A program made the position numbers and the translations under genes. Below, piece after piece: positions 53,592 through 60,000 of a DNA stretch of 64,000 nucleotides. Below the pieces are notes generated by a model. It was not told the DNA's origin. It saw only the letters and a program-made list of their open reading frames with translations, and searched no databases. The first letter of the stretch is position 1. Every line of letters begins with the position of its first letter. This DNA comes from Chondrilla cf. caribensis. Taxonomy: Eukaryota > Porifera > Demospongiae > Chondrillida > Chondrillidae. The stretch is from NCBI GenBank assembly GCA_964020155.1, contig OZ026570.1, forward strand, positions 2,457,221 through 2,521,220, written 5' to 3'.

Positions 53592-53915
53592 TCAGCCTAA
53601 AAAGGAAGCAACAGTAATGGTCAACAAATATACATCAAAACATGTCAACCGTTAAAGCACACATTATATAAAGCAAGATTCCAAATAATCGTTAATGGTT
53701 TCCAATACTACATCAAATATAGAAAAAGGTACGAAAAACAATTTTAGGACACACTGCAAATATCTGACATAATCTTGGTATTTTCAATGAATGAAAAAAA
53801 CTATGTAAAACGCTATTAAAAACTCATAATGTTCACCTTTAAAAATACCCCTAACTACTGACAAGAGATTGTCTTGTTCAAGCCCCTCTGCGAGTCTTGC
53901 TCGTATGTTAGCCAT
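4134..53915 (-). CDS. FANCI: Fanconi anaemia group I protein (whole gene, 36 coding exons)
   Basis: FANCI pairs with FANCD2 to form the ID clamp that is loaded on DNA and monoubiquitinated during interstrand crosslink repair in the nucleus. I recognise it by colinear similarity to vertebrate FANCI along its whole length, for example [39 protein letters not shown] and STARDFKI. Exons were placed by GT-AG sites and matching phases. Using exons 16-29 once, the product is about 1,284 aa against 1,328 in human. The chosen start (53915, [12 protein letters not shown]) matches the family N-terminus; an in-frame ATG at 54002 would add 29 residues. TGA is at 4136-4134. Exons 16-29 occur twice in this sequence, probably an assembly artefact. 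Oddities are Asn in place of the ubiquitinated lysine and a short C-terminus without a basic nuclear-localisation tail. The exon 23/24 junction and the exon 34 donor are not fully resolved. Confidence 0.93.
4943..5014. repeat. (AC)n microsatellite next to FANCI exon 34 donor
   Basis: The tract starts 5 bases from the predicted donor at 5019, so the FANCI intron begins with a (GT)n run on the minus strand. Confidence 0.9.
6138..6341. repeat. (AC)n microsatellite
   Basis: Long, interrupted AC repeat in a FANCI intron. Confidence 0.9.
6611..6704. repeat. (GT)n microsatellite
   Basis: Nearly pure GT repeat between FANCI exons 30 and 31. Confidence 0.9.
7054..7332. repeat. (AC)n microsatellite at the duplication boundary
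   Basis: AC-rich tract. Homology to the right contig begins inside it, at 7273, so an assembler could well have broken here. Confidence 0.85.
7336..20853 (-). CDS. FANCI: FANCI exons 16-29, copy 1 (probable second haplotype)
   Basis: Exons in order: 20785-20853, 20603-20707, 19642-19708, 19146-19231, 18466-18549, 17430-17656, 15310-15492, 11051-11090, 10450-10690, 9802-9918, 9002-9053, 8497-8573, 7579-7629, 7336-7412. Lengths equal those of copy 2 except exon 24, which is 3 bases longer, and every splice phase is kept. Amino-acid changes are few (for example DKDSGF against DKDSDF in exon 20). Exon 16 starts only 5 bases from the 200-N gap. Reading copy 2 exon 29 (phase 2) into this exon 16 (phase 0) frameshifts and reaches a TAA after about 20 codons, so the two copies cannot be used in series. 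The intron between exons 22 and 23 contains the shortened nested gene. Confidence 0.88.
7472..7562. repeat. Near-perfect 91-bp hairpin in FANCI intron 28
   Basis: Arms of about 40 bases (TTAGACAATGGTATTTTGCA pairing with TGAAATGCCATTGTCTAA) flank a short loop. The hairpin fills over half of the 166-bp intron and begins 16 bases from the exon 28 donor. The allelic copy is at 21257-21346. Confidence 0.75.
8201..8375. mobile_element. CAGTGAAT-family inverted-repeat element (copy 1)
   Basis: It is a 175-bp nonautonomous element with ends CAGTGAATAC and GAATTTACTG and internal ATCCACC/GGTGGATT motifs in both orientations. The allelic counterpart is at 21845-22019. Confidence 0.75.
10196..10437. 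repeat. TACTACACAG repeats, copy 1
   Basis: Imperfect tandem array of TATACTACACAGCATA-type words in the intron after FANCI exon 24. Confidence 0.7.
10818..10992. mobile_element. CAGTGAAT-family element
   Basis: Left end CAGTGAATTCTCATTAATCT; right end complementary with GAGAATCCACCG. Allelic to 24534-24708. Confidence 0.7.
11400..13301 (-). CDS. Nested multi-pass membrane protein, ectodomain-less copy (633 aa)
   Basis: This is the counterpart of the 1301-aa gene in the other copy of the duplicated segment. The frame is intact. The signal peptide and the first about 28 residues (to SSNNS) are joined directly to the Cys-rich stalk ([15 protein letters not shown]), so about 670 codons, the whole beta-helix region, are missing without a frame break. 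The stalk, membrane segments, basic stretch and acidic tail are kept and nearly identical to the long copy. Small differences include two extra residues in [10 protein letters not shown]. The protein would still be secreted into the membrane, but with only a short stalk outside. It is either a true allelic variant or an assembly or repeat-collapse error; the clean in-frame junction favours a real, possibly expressed, allele. Confidence 0.82.
   Translation of the reverse strand: MLVFISLLMALVLAAPSTCDSSRSSNNSTCPIGTQENVNASGCVCSHWLDDHGFTCSMHKNETTYKASRPQSWLGMYGIKLMFSETCPRGFCNDVLLQEGITNLSDDSQCNNGRRGLLCSQCPLEKSVVFGSPKCRNCSNWWLLMIPLYALGGILVVVMLFTFNLTVLVGTINGAIFYSTLFWIMEDFFPDSVLTPLNVFESSFRFSFGFIMCLYDRMNEFYGLLIYFTFPFYLLLLVVLIIVSAHKLRLRIFTVPVISRRAVPVLATLMFMTYEKLTLCVIRGLTYSTFMDADTGESDKHWMFQPTLLYFRGNHLVLGILSTLVLLLYLIPFTVVMLFGDLLRMCIRSLWFSHFLDVFHGAYRYPFGFWFGLRLLLRGVLITLEATVPIVPYEHFAFVTTLMVGSLWVLQIYLKPFRDRPCPGSTFAVPSSRKTRFILRMWNYFLRLQPSHFDSLFLVNSIVICLTALHSVTNEKRPCLYAIIVNVSLVLAIVEFIAIMVYHWKMFVCVPRGLKKRIKRLLKWRRRSRTCGNVVPVDDTAVHAIPIMTLELPPHNDTSSDDGSDQVDNDDSSQVDSDGDYQVDSDGEGVNNVNPSRSLRNGDCKDATRKKQPAVLYSSNTAKSIKEQLLLHD
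14043..14430. repeat. 25-bp minisatellite, copy 1
   Basis: Tandem units of AGCCAAGTGGAGGAATGGAG plus TGGGG. Located upstream of the nested membrane-protein gene. Frames through it are long only because the repeat lacks stops. Confidence 0.85.
14945..15011. repeat. (AC)n microsatellite
   Basis: Pure AC repeat; allelic to 30722-30782. Confidence 0.9.
16576..16752. mobile_element. CAGTGAAT-family element
   Basis: Ends are CAGTGAATTCTTGTTAATCT and GAGTATTCACTG. A partial second right half ends near 16888, within an about 115-bp tandem duplication found only in this copy. Confidence 0.7.
20859..21058. other. Assembly gap of exactly 200 N
   Basis: There are 200 consecutive N between the two homologous segments. 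A round number suggests a placeholder gap of unknown size rather than a measured one. Confidence 0.99.
21121..36981 (-). CDS. FANCI: FANCI exons 16-29, copy 2
   Basis: Exons in order: 36913-36981, 36731-36835, 35762-35828, 35263-35348, 33992-34075, 33127-33353, 31148-31330, 24767-24806, 24168-24405, 23431-23547, 22636-22687, 22141-22217, 21364-21414, 21121-21197. They encode the middle of FANCI, including [40 protein letters not shown] and [13 protein letters not shown]. This copy lies on the contig that also carries exons 1-15. Exon 24 has one Glu codon fewer than copy 1 (ETPTEAT against ETPTEEAT). The intron between exons 22 and 23 (31147-24807) contains the full-length nested membrane-protein gene. 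The exon 23/24 junction is uncertain: with the boundaries given the frame is off by one base, so either exon 23 uses an earlier donor or exon 24 an internal acceptor. Exon 29 ends in phase 2 and fits exon 30 at 6936. Confidence 0.88.
21257..21346. repeat. Hairpin in FANCI intron 28, copy 2
   Basis: It has the same structure and position as 7472-7562, with a few base changes that mostly keep the pairing. Confidence 0.75.
21845..22019. mobile_element. CAGTGAAT-family inverted-repeat element (copy 2)
   Basis: It has the same length and position as 8201-8375 in the other copy of the segment, so it inserted before the copies separated. Confidence 0.75.
23826..24150. repeat. TACTACACAG repeats, copy 2
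   Basis: Longer allele of the array at 10196-10437. Confidence 0.7.
24534..24708. mobile_element. CAGTGAAT-family element
   Basis: Left end CAGCAAATTCTCGTTAATCC; right end GAGAATCCACTG followed by TA. Allelic to 10818-10992. Confidence 0.7.
25118..29023 (-). CDS. Nested multi-pass membrane protein, full-length copy (1301 aa)
   Basis: A single open reading frame of 1301 codons lies inside FANCI intron 22, on the same strand. Residues 1-20 are a signal peptide ([19 protein letters not shown]). Residues about 30-600 form an Asn/Ser-rich ectodomain with hydrophobic repeats typical of right-handed beta-helices and many glycosylation sequons. A Cys-rich stalk follows (about 697-800; [18 protein letters not shown]). 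Nine or ten membrane segments run from about 808 to 1171. The tail has a basic stretch and then acidic QVDSDD repeats. The start is supported by the signal peptide. It is a close paralogue of the plus-strand gene at 1-2897. The deduced topology is a large glycosylated extracellular domain on a membrane bundle. I do not know the ligand or function; such uncharacterised proteins seem common in sponges (from memory, not checked). Confidence 0.88.
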   Translation of the reverse strand: MFVFISLLTALVLATPSTCDSFHSSNNSNNTVFWVAPTLEDCRGRTPCNTLAGYHDQYTTSNSFWVFLQGRHYVSTSVVVEGVSNVTWTGESRCSYGENQNCVILLDDQNYEDNTECFFVFKSSNHINIKHLHFTSSTLRDCSLAMISIHNCLFQSITFLDQVIGHGDSLHVANSTGWLNITSSLFMSSLCQFNMYSVSSDCPQKGDLRVNIFDSQFHYMSELMIQTVEESSEYDVITVNIEKCTFDVASELAVKVRGFPVKTFSITVRHSLLNFMYGLSALTVYSTILVSNSSSVLQMPVIRLENVTATGVSSALTLLASYKVLSNTSCVSSYPQIIVSNCNFSLSEDTANRDNVRLVHAVLNYTELDKNHLYHCSAVDTGGRPLLVFTGTSIDSNSIFSGIMYIEGFFWHRVSFGGDVVFRNNSCNVIQLQNSQLEIHGYNEIHSNNGEGIVLSPSSQLLFSNNSELSIRDNKVPRNGSGVRIEPTGDGIESFSEFVQCYIHKTVCPGWCFFQFIHSNGSAVNGEDLTTFTASLNISRNTYGNAKSSNIINGHVYNCSLKTNSGSTGLDSKLRLKFIQVKDDSRSINMIPYQICLCGGTQLFTSEHCNQTTLLHVYPGEVVEVYIRILKDFLIPLEADLTIITDDFTKRLTVAPTCSSVLAKRVISTQRVIILQTTPLRRGLEHYKVNHTLILQNQSCPIGTRENDNASGCVCSHCLDVHGFTCSMHKNETTYKASHPQSWLGMYRGNLMFSETCPRVFCNNVLLQEGITNLLDDSQCKNGRRGLLCSQCPPEKSVAFGSPECHNCSNWWLLMIPLYVLGGILVVVMLFTFNLTVLVGTINGAIFYSTLFWIMGDFFSVQTPLNVFESSLRFSFGFIVCLYDGMNEFYSLLIYFTFPFYLLLLVVLIIVSAHKLRLRIFTVPVISRRAVPVLATLMFMTYEKLTLCVIRGLTFSTFIDADTGESDKHWMFQPTLLYFRGNHLVLGILSTLVFLLYLIPFTVVMLFGDLLRMCIRSLWFSHFLDVFHGAYRYPFGFWFGLRLLLRGVLIILEATVPIVPYEHFAFITTLMVGSLWVLQIYLKPFRDRPCPDSTSAVPSSRKTRFILRIWNCFLRLQPSHFDSLFLVNSIVICLTALHSVTNEKRPCLYAIIVNMSLVLAIVEFIAIMVYHWKKFVCIPRGLKKRIKRLLKWRRRSRTCGNVVPVDDTAVHAIPIMTLELPPHNDTSSDDDSDQVDSDDSSQVDSDGDHQVDSDSEGVNNVMPSSSLRNGDCKNATRKKQPAVLYSSNTAESLKEQLLLHY
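29766..30250. repeat. 25-bp minisatellite, copy 2 (longer, with higher-order units)
   Basis: Same unit as 14043-14430, but longer and with interleaved variants (GGACAGGAGTGAGGAGGCTA) that make a higher-order pattern. Confidence 0.85.
30722..30782. repeat. (AC)n microsatellite
   Basis: Allelic to 14945-15011, different length. Confidence 0.9.
32473..32625. mobile_element. CAGTGAAT-family element, right end degraded
   Basis: Left end CAGTGAATTCTCGTTAACCT; the right end reads AACGAGAATTCAC but lacks the final CTG. It is the allelic counterpart of 16576-16752. Confidence 0.65.
34594..35146. mobile_element. Copy-2-specific insertion, about 550 bp, with 48-bp subrepeats
   Basis: It is absent at the matching place in copy 1 (about 19045). 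The ends are partly complementary (TACCCCGATGCGTAGGC and GCCTACGGGGTA). The interior has about five imperfect 48-base units (GAACGAGGAAGCTTGCCGAA). It could be a presence/absence mobile insertion. Confidence 0.65.
37456..53915 (-). CDS. FANCI: FANCI exons 1-15 (single copy)
   Basis: Coding exons in transcript order: 53837-53915, 53029-53374, 52620-52661, 50335-50458, 47527-47615, 46892-47015, 46276-46368, 45653-45731, 44146-44366, 42690-42777, 41514-41656, 40654-40724, 39431-39548, 38243-38309, 37456-37511. All junctions keep the frame, and each exon aligns with the N-terminal half of vertebrate FANCI. Exon 3 is a 42-base micro-exon ([13 protein letters not shown]) aligning with human WDQQYVIQLTSMF. 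Exon 12 covers the vertebrate monoubiquitination region and reads [10 protein letters not shown], where human has [10 protein letters not shown]. Exon 13 carries the SQ cluster ([12 protein letters not shown]) that in vertebrates is phosphorylated by ATR/ATM to trigger the pathway. Introns hold many transposon fragments and microsatellites. The last exon before the duplicated block ends in phase 0 (RRTLYE). Confidence 0.92.
37700..37853. mobile_element. CAGTGAAT-family element
   Basis: Left end is slightly changed (TAGTGAATACTCGTTATTCC), right end AATATTCACTG followed by TA. Confidence 0.65.
38549..39015. mobile_element. Long CAGTGAAT-family element (467 bp) with extra interior
   Basis: TA-flanked ends CAGTGAATATTCGTTAAT and ATTAACAAATATTCACTG are complementary. 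Unlike the 150-180-bp copies, it has about 200 bp of different internal sequence, in which one frame reads [13 protein letters not shown]. This could be a remnant of an autonomous parent. Confidence 0.65.
39194..39368. mobile_element. CAGTGGAAC-family inverted-repeat element
   Basis: Ends CAGTGGAACCTGTCTATAAA and ACTGGTTTCACTG, flanked by TA. Internal short repeats of ACAGGTGGTC type. Confidence 0.65.
39641..39799. mobile_element. CAGTGAAT-family element
   Basis: Ends CAGGGAATTCCCGCTAATCC and AAGAATTCACTG, flanked by TA on both sides. Confidence 0.7.
39870..40028. mobile_element. CAGTGAAT-family element
   Basis: Left end is degenerate (TAGCGAATTCACGTTAATCC), right end AACGAGAATTCACTG then TA. 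It lies 70 bp from the previous copy. Confidence 0.65.
41150..41350. repeat. Minisatellite, about 28-bp unit
   Basis: Tandem units of ACATGTGTGGACTGTAGG plus GTGTGT in a FANCI intron, about six copies. Confidence 0.65.
44968..45143. mobile_element. CAGTGGAAC-family inverted-repeat element
   Basis: 176 bp, ends CAGTGGAACCTCTCTATTAC and CTAGAGACGTTCCACTG, with TA on each side. Confidence 0.75.
45406..45611. repeat. 32-bp tandem repeat
   Basis: About six near-identical units of TGTTTCAGGTGCTATATG plus TACAGTACACACCC, with weaker units back to about 45300. It lies just 3' (in transcript sense) of FANCI exon 8. Confidence 0.85.
46497..46655. mobile_element. CAGTGAAT-family element
   Basis: Ends CAATGAATTCCTGTTAATCC and AACCAGAATTCACTG followed by TA. 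Confidence 0.65.
47155..47270. mobile_element. Degraded CAGTGAAT-family fragment
   Basis: Only the left half is recognisable (GTAAATTCTTGTGAATCTGC and CCAGTCAATCCACC). Confidence 0.4.
47283..47334. repeat. (GT)n microsatellite
   Basis: GT repeat in a FANCI intron, beside a degraded transposon fragment. Confidence 0.9.
47720..47892. mobile_element. Degraded CAGTGAAT-family element
   Basis: Both ends are diverged (CAATGAACTCACAG and ACTGAGAATTGACTG), but the internal order of motifs is kept. Confidence 0.45.
48101..48316. repeat. (AC)n microsatellite, interrupted
   Basis: AC repeat with AAAC interruptions in FANCI intron 4. Confidence 0.9.
48894..49088. mobile_element. CAGTGGAAC-family inverted-repeat element
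   Basis: Ends CAGTGGAACCTCTGCTAAAA and TATAAAGAGGTTTCACTG, followed by TA. Confidence 0.7.
49709..49751. repeat. (AC)n microsatellite
   Basis: Short AC repeat in FANCI intron 4. Confidence 0.85.
49854..50285. mobile_element. 432-bp element with CAGTATGGTTCATGG ends
   Basis: TA-flanked; the left end CAGTATGGTTCATGGAAAAG is complementary to CTTTTCCATGAACCGTACTG on the right with one mismatch. The interior is dense in ATCCGTTAACGG / GGTTAACCG words in both orientations. Confidence 0.75.
50935..51120. mobile_element. CAGTGGAAC-family element, diverged
   Basis: Ends CAGTGGAAACTCATTGAGAC and GTCTTAATGAGATTCTACTG. Confidence 0.65.
51433..51699. repeat. 30-bp tandem repeat, nine units
   Basis: Units of AGCAGTACTCAACTACCCAC plus CACACATCTC. 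As the unit is a multiple of three, the plus strand encodes an [10 protein letters not shown] repeat, but I see no gene context for it; it lies in FANCI intron 3. Confidence 0.85.
52392..52411. repeat. Run of 20 G
   Basis: Uninterrupted G homopolymer on the plus strand (C-run in the FANCI pre-mRNA), a likely sequencing trouble spot. Confidence 0.85.
53523..53588. repeat. (AC)n microsatellite
   Basis: Pure AC repeat in FANCI intron 1. Confidence 0.9.
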
Positions 53916-54120
53916 TTTGTTCCCGCCAACCCAGGAACATGACCGCGTACGCGTGTGACCTGTCCAAGATGGCGTAAGAGAAGACTCGTGAGATCGGTTC
54001 ATTTCAAACTCATGGCGGTAACCTAAGTGACGGAGCTGTAGCCATCATGACTTTACGACATTTCAAACTGTGTTCGATGCACAAGTTCATTTCGTGTTCG
54101 CTGTCTACCAGCCAAAGGCA
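53916..54120. promoter_or_regulatory. Short divergent promoter of FANCI and the 54121 gene
   Basis: The start codons of the two divergent genes are 205 bases apart, so they must share control DNA. The stretch is richer in CpG than its surroundings. An E2F-like sequence TTCCCGCCAA lies at 53920-53929, just ahead of the FANCI ATG. A YY1-like AAGATGGCG core lies near 53968. Both motif types are common at housekeeping and DNA-repair promoters. No TATA box is evident. Confidence 0.6.
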
Positions 54121-54124
54121 ATGA
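54047..54124 (+). promoter_or_regulatory. Upstream ORF overlapping the next start codon
   Basis: A 25-codon frame starts at ATG 54047 and ends with TGA at 54122-54124. The stop overlaps the ATG of the main frame as ATGA. If the mRNA starts upstream of 54047, this could limit or couple translation of the downstream protein by reinitiation. Confidence 0.4.
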
Positions 54125-54636
54125 GCTTCAAGCCAAAGAAATTTGATGATGAAGACGATACTAGCTTAACGTACACGAGTTCTTTACCGTGTTGTGTGGA
54201 TCACGTAGGTACAACCTCTTCCAGCTCCTTACCCGACGACCCTGCCCACCATCCTAGATACGGAACCATCGGTTTTAGAATGATACCGAACGGATCTCAT
54301 TTCTCGTACAAAAGTCTCAAGGATTGTGAGCGCGCGTGGTTTGACCTCCTAGCAGACCATTCGGAGACGTGTAGTTCCGAGTCGAATAACAGCACTGAAC
54401 ATATTGCAGCGATGGACAAGTGGTTCCACGCAGGAGATGACTCAAAACGTGAAGGCAAAGAAGGCAGGTGCGAGGAAGACGCATTATCCCCCTGTGCTAT
54501 GGCACACCATGATGACATGGGGAGTTTGCATAAGCTGTGTGATGCGAAGAAAGCTGAGAGACCTGTAAGCAGTGTGAAGAGAGTCAAGGATTGGTTCAAG
54601 CAGAAAGTATTACGAATAAGACCGTCCGACAAGTAG
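54121..54636 (+). CDS. Unrecognised small protein, 171 aa
   Basis: A single-exon frame begins MSFKPKKFDDEDD and ends TAG at 54634-54636. GTG at 54070 is in frame upstream, but the first in-frame ATG is at 54121. The protein has an acidic/basic start, a low-complexity Ser segment (TTSSSSLPDD), a central stretch with aromatic residues (YGTIGFRMIPNGSHFSYK, then CERAWFDLLADH), a second hydrophilic segment and a strongly basic end (VKRVKDWFKQKVLRIRP) that could form an amphipathic helix. No signal peptide or membrane segment is seen. I do not recognise a family. It is divergent from FANCI with a shared promoter. The complementary frame is also open for 111 codons, but the plus frame is longer and has the promoter context. 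Confidence 0.6.
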   Translation: MSFKPKKFDDEDDTSLTYTSSLPCCVDHVGTTSSSSLPDDPAHHPRYGTIGFRMIPNGSHFSYKSLKDCERAWFDLLADHSETCSSESNNSTEHIAAMDKWFHAGDDSKREGKEGRCEEDALSPCAMAHHDDMGSLHKLCDAKKAERPVSSVKRVKDWFKQKVLRIRPSDK

Positions 54637-54704
54637 ATGGAGTGGATGAGTACACTAGCTCTGACATATTATACATGAACTCATTACTTAGTGAGAATTG
54701 CATG

Positions 54705-54755
<51 letters not shown>

Positions 54756-56491
54756 GTCTATGTCATATGTAGTATACTGTGATAGCATTGCGTCTAACAA
54801 TTTTAGCTAGTAATTATGACCAGTGGAGAGTCAATTTCGTCACATACTGACTCAGTTGTGTACGTGAATGCAATCTTGGTTCTCTTATTTGTGTTTCAGT
54901 CCACCAGTGAGTACAGTGTTGTGATGTTGTTTTCACTCTTCACTCTCTGTCAGATGTCTTGGCATCCTACGTATATCACGTCAACTTTGCCTGGACAAGA
55001 TTGCTAATCTGAACTCGAATATCATTGAAATCCCTTCATTTGTAATCAGTTTAGTTGGCCATTCGAATATGATCTTTACAACTATAATAGTCTTTGTGTG
55101 CTCAGTGTATTGTGTAATGATTGTATCACTACTATCACTGTAACATTACAAATTGAATTATTAATATCAATTTCATTGAAGTCTGGTACCTTCCTTGACT
55201 GCACATTACCAGTATATGTACTGTATTGTAATGTATTTATTATAACATTTTACAATTATAATTGATTTATTGATACAACTTCACTTAGTGTTATACAGTG
55301 GAATGAGTGTGTGGTAGGAGATGGCTTTGATGTAGGGTAAACAGTATTTCATCATAGAACTTTATACTACCTGTACCCCTGTACTCATCCTACAGGTTTT
55401 CTAGTACTGCTGATTTCATTGTTGAGGGTAAGCTGATGACCCAGCCTTTCTCAGTAAAGTTAATACTTATTTACAATAAGCACTGGTTCATTACACAACT
55501 ATGTATGTTATTCTATTCAACAAATTGTATCTCCACACGTCAAATTGCGTCTCATGTTGGGAAACGTTGGTAACTTCCCCGACCTGGACCTACAGGTTAA
55601 AGAACCATGTTTGCGTATATTGTATGGTAGAGCAAAAGCTATGATAAGTCAACCCTCTCCATCCACTCAATATGTAACCTCAAGTATGTACACTCAGTCT
55701 GCTGTACATCCCTAATCCCCACACGAACTGTCTGAGAAACCCACATCTTATTTTTTGCTTGTTAGTGCTAGCTACTCATACACGGTGTATGTTGCCCCTG
55801 TGTATATCTGTGGACTATTCTGCATGGTCTGTATCAGGTGAACTCTGAAGTATAGAAAAGTGAATTGATAACATTGCATGCCGGAATGAATTGAAAGAAA
55901 TATGCTCACTCAGAAATTACCAAGGTTGTAATGTTGCTGTAATGCTGTATGCAAATGGGAACCACACACATGAGTGAGTATTACTGTTATACCTCTGGGT
56001 CCAATCATGGATAATAATAATTTATTCACAGGGAATGAATAAATTATCCATGGTCCAATGCACCGTAGTATAGCACTTCTGTTTGACAACCATCTGTCTC
56101 GGGAGACCACCTATCTTCAGTACTTTTGGTAGCCTTTATCATAATGTTTGCTATACTATGTATTTGATTCAATGCAATGTAATGTTTCTATAACAGTACT
56201 GAAAGTAGCCTTTATTCTGTTGCCATGGATTATATAATTTAGTCGTAATTTGGATGCTAGGATGCCGGAAATATGGGCAGGGTTAATTATAATCATTGAC
56301 GACATTCTGTCGCGTTCCTGAGAAGTCGTCGGACATTCCGATGTCACTGATATGTTTCACTGAAGCGGTATTGCGGGTCTACGGCACGACCGATGTTATC
56401 ATAACAGCACTAGATATCGTACTTATGGTATACCACTACATCTACGGTAGTCGGTCAAGAGTTGGCTCAGTTTGCAGGTGATGGTACCAGG
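54637..56491. other. Intergenic region, no gene recognised
   Basis: It holds a (GT)n tract at 54706-54750 and otherwise AT-rich DNA. Short frames are present, but none has splice or family support. The last 200 bases form the upstream region of the Ig-like receptor gene, where an ATG at 56481 opens an out-of-frame upstream ORF. Confidence 0.5.
54706..54750. repeat. (GT)n microsatellite
   Basis: GT repeat about 70 bases after the stop of the 171-aa gene, probably in its 3' UTR. Confidence 0.85.
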
Positions 56492-56999
56492 ATGGGACTC
56501 TCTGGGGACGTGACTAGCTTGGTATTGGTCGTTTTCTCACTGAATACTCTAAGACTAGCGACAGGTTAGTGGAAGTTGAAAGTGTACGTACGTTTTTCAT
56601 TGCACGCGCGTACAACGTATGGGTCGTCCATGTAGTCGGACTTGTGACTTGTGAATCTGATAGGCGGCAATTCAATTATTTGTACATGGTAAACCTATGG
56701 TGGCGTATATATATATATATAATATATTAGAATATTGCTATAGAATTCTCTCTCACGAATTAAACTCACCGCACAAATTAAACGTGGGCACGCGCGCGCA
56801 CACACGTGCCTCACTCACACGTACCACACACACGCCACGCACACACACATGCACAACACACACCACACGCTCACACCACACGTATGCACAACACACACAC
56901 ACACAACACATGCACCACACACACACACAACACACACTGACACACATGCACCACACATGCACAACACACACTGACACACACACACACACCACACATGCA

Positions 57000-57043
<44 letters not shown>

Positions 57044-60000
57044 ACGCACAAACACACACACAACACATACTGATGCACACACACAACACATGCACCACAT
57101 ACACAATACACACACACGCGCGCGCGTGCTCATACACACATGTACACACACAAAACACACTCACATACACGCACAGACACATACCACACACATGCATATT
57201 ATGTCACACATGCATCACACACGCCCACATATACACACACGTGCACACACATACCGAACGTACACACATGCACACGTATGTATACAATACACACACAGAT
57301 ACAACACACTGTCACCTACATACATACATACATACATACATACATACATACATACATACATACATACATTCATACATGACTGCATGCAGTTAAAAAGTTT
57401 ACACATCAATAATTGTGTTCTTATTCATTGCAAGTGAGAATAATTATTGAATGCTTATGTACTTTGTAACCCATTATTAGCAAGTACTTAAGGTTTGCAT
57501 TCATGCATGACTGCCATTCTTCTGTACAAATGATAAGCGCATGTGTACCTACAGTCTGTGTTATTTTGTTAACTGCATTGTACCTACAGGGATGTCTGTG
57601 TTATGCATTATTATTTTCAAATCACAATATTGTATATATTTGATTTAATGTCTGTGAGATTATATATTATATTCTTGATAACAAAATTTCTTGGTACACA
57701 CCAGATTCTGTGAATTAGCTGTACTTTCGATTTACTTGTCAGTACACAGTAACCATTAAGTGCTGGAAATGTTATAACAGACTGGATGTAACTGGATGCC
57801 ACTTTGAATTGTAATAATTGAACCATATGATCACCGAATTACAGACTTGCATGACACATTGAAGCCACATCTGTTTGCATTCCATTGTGTATCAAACCTG
57901 TGGGTAATAAGGTGGGATGACCTTTAGTTTCTTCGTATTCTCTTAATTACTTCCTTGAATTGATCAATTTGCTTACACTGCTGACAATCATCAGATTAGA
58001 ATGTATTTTGATTATAAATGTCCCAGCCCCAGTGGAGTACAGCTCACATTCACATGGGTAATTTCATTCAATTGTTATGGACATTAATTTTGTCCAAGAG
58101 CATGAGGAGAATTAGAGTATACTGAACTGTATGCTACTGTAGAGTGTCTCCCCACCCACAGGTGCTGTGACTGTCAACCTGACTATTACACCAAGTTCAC
58201 AGGTCCAACCTGGTGCCACCGTTTACCTCTACTGTGAAGTCTGGACCAACGATACCTTTGGCGCCTTCCCCACACTATTACAACAAAATGGCAGTGAAGT
58301 ACCTGCTCCAATTTCAAGACAGAAAATTGACGACTCGACCATCCTATATTATACGCGCATTGAGAATGTTGTGACAAGTACATGTTATACATGCAAGGCG
58401 GTAGAATGGTTAGGAACTGCTCCCCCTGCAACTATGAATGCCTGTGTGAATGTCACCTCCACTGTTGACCAAAGTGAGAATACACTCCTCCATGCTCAAT
58501 GTAAACATGTTGGCATAATTCTCACCATGAATGTAGTGTACAATACATGGGCATACATACATGCAGATACTCATGTAGAATCCCCACTAATCTTACATTG
58601 TGTAATATAAGCTTACATTTCGACCGTATTGAGTGTGTACACCTGGATATCTATGGCTTCCTCGTGTACCAAATTGGCTTTAATTTTGCCTGTAGCACCA
58701 TTTCTTGTGGGCTATGTGTATTGTCTTAGTTAACTAGTGGGGAGCCTCTTATGATCTTCTTTTTCTAAAAGGGGAGTGCCAATTGGTATTGTGTTACATT
58801 GCTTTCATAAACTCCCACCTTCAGACAGTAGCCTTCACTTCAGATCCAAAATTGTGTCTCACTATTGTCCTTCACTGCAAAAGCCACCCTTGGGAAGTTT
58901 AACTAGCTTTGAAGTTGTTGCAATCTGTATGCTTTGAAGTTGTTGCAATCTATAATGCAAGTTGGTAGTCTCTGTTAAATCAAATGCAGGTCGGGACCTA
59001 CTGTTTCAATGCATGTTAACTGCATTGTACCTACAGGGATCTCTGTGTTATGCATTATTATTTTCAAATCACCATATTGGATATATTTGATTTAATGTCT
59101 GTGAAATTATGTATATTCTTGATGACAAAATATCTTGGTACACACCAGATTCTGAGAATTAGCTGTACTTTCGATTTACTTGTCAGTACACAGTAACCAT
59201 TAAGTGCTGGAAAGGTTAAAACAGACTGGATGTAACTGGATGCCACTTTGAATTGTAATAATTGAACCATCCGATTACCCAATTACAGACTTGCATGACA
59301 CATTGAAGCCATATCTGTTTGCATTCCATTGTGTATCAAACCTGTGGGTAATAAGGTGGAATGACCTTCAGTTTCTTCGTATTCACTTAATTACTTGTTG
59401 TTATTGTTATAGACTTGGTCCACGAGGAGTTCTAGGGTATACTGAACTGTGTGTTACTGTAGAGTGTCTCCCCACCCACAGGTGCTGTGACTGTCAACCT
59501 GACTATTACACCAAGTTCACAGGTCCAATCTTGTGCCACCGTCTACCTCTACTGTGAAGTTTGGACCAATAATACCTTTGGCGCCTTCCCCACACTATTA
59601 CAACAAGATGGCAGCGAAGTACCTGGTCCAATTTCAAAACAGCGAATCGATGACTCGACCATCCTATATTATAAGCGCATCGAGAATGTTGTGACAAGTA
59701 CATGTTATACATGCAAGGCGGAAGTATGGTTTGAAACTGCACCCCCGGCAACTATGAATGCCTGTGTGAATGTCACCTCCACTGTTGACCAAGGTGAGAA
59801 TACACTCCTCCATGCTCAATGTAAACATGTTGGCATAATTCTCACCATGAATGCAGTGTACAATACATGGACATACATACATGCAGTTACTCATATAGAA
59901 TGTCACTAATCTTACATTGTGTAATATAAACTTACATTTTGACCGTATTGAGTGTGTACTTGTGGGTTATATGACATTTTCATGTACCAAATTGGTTATA

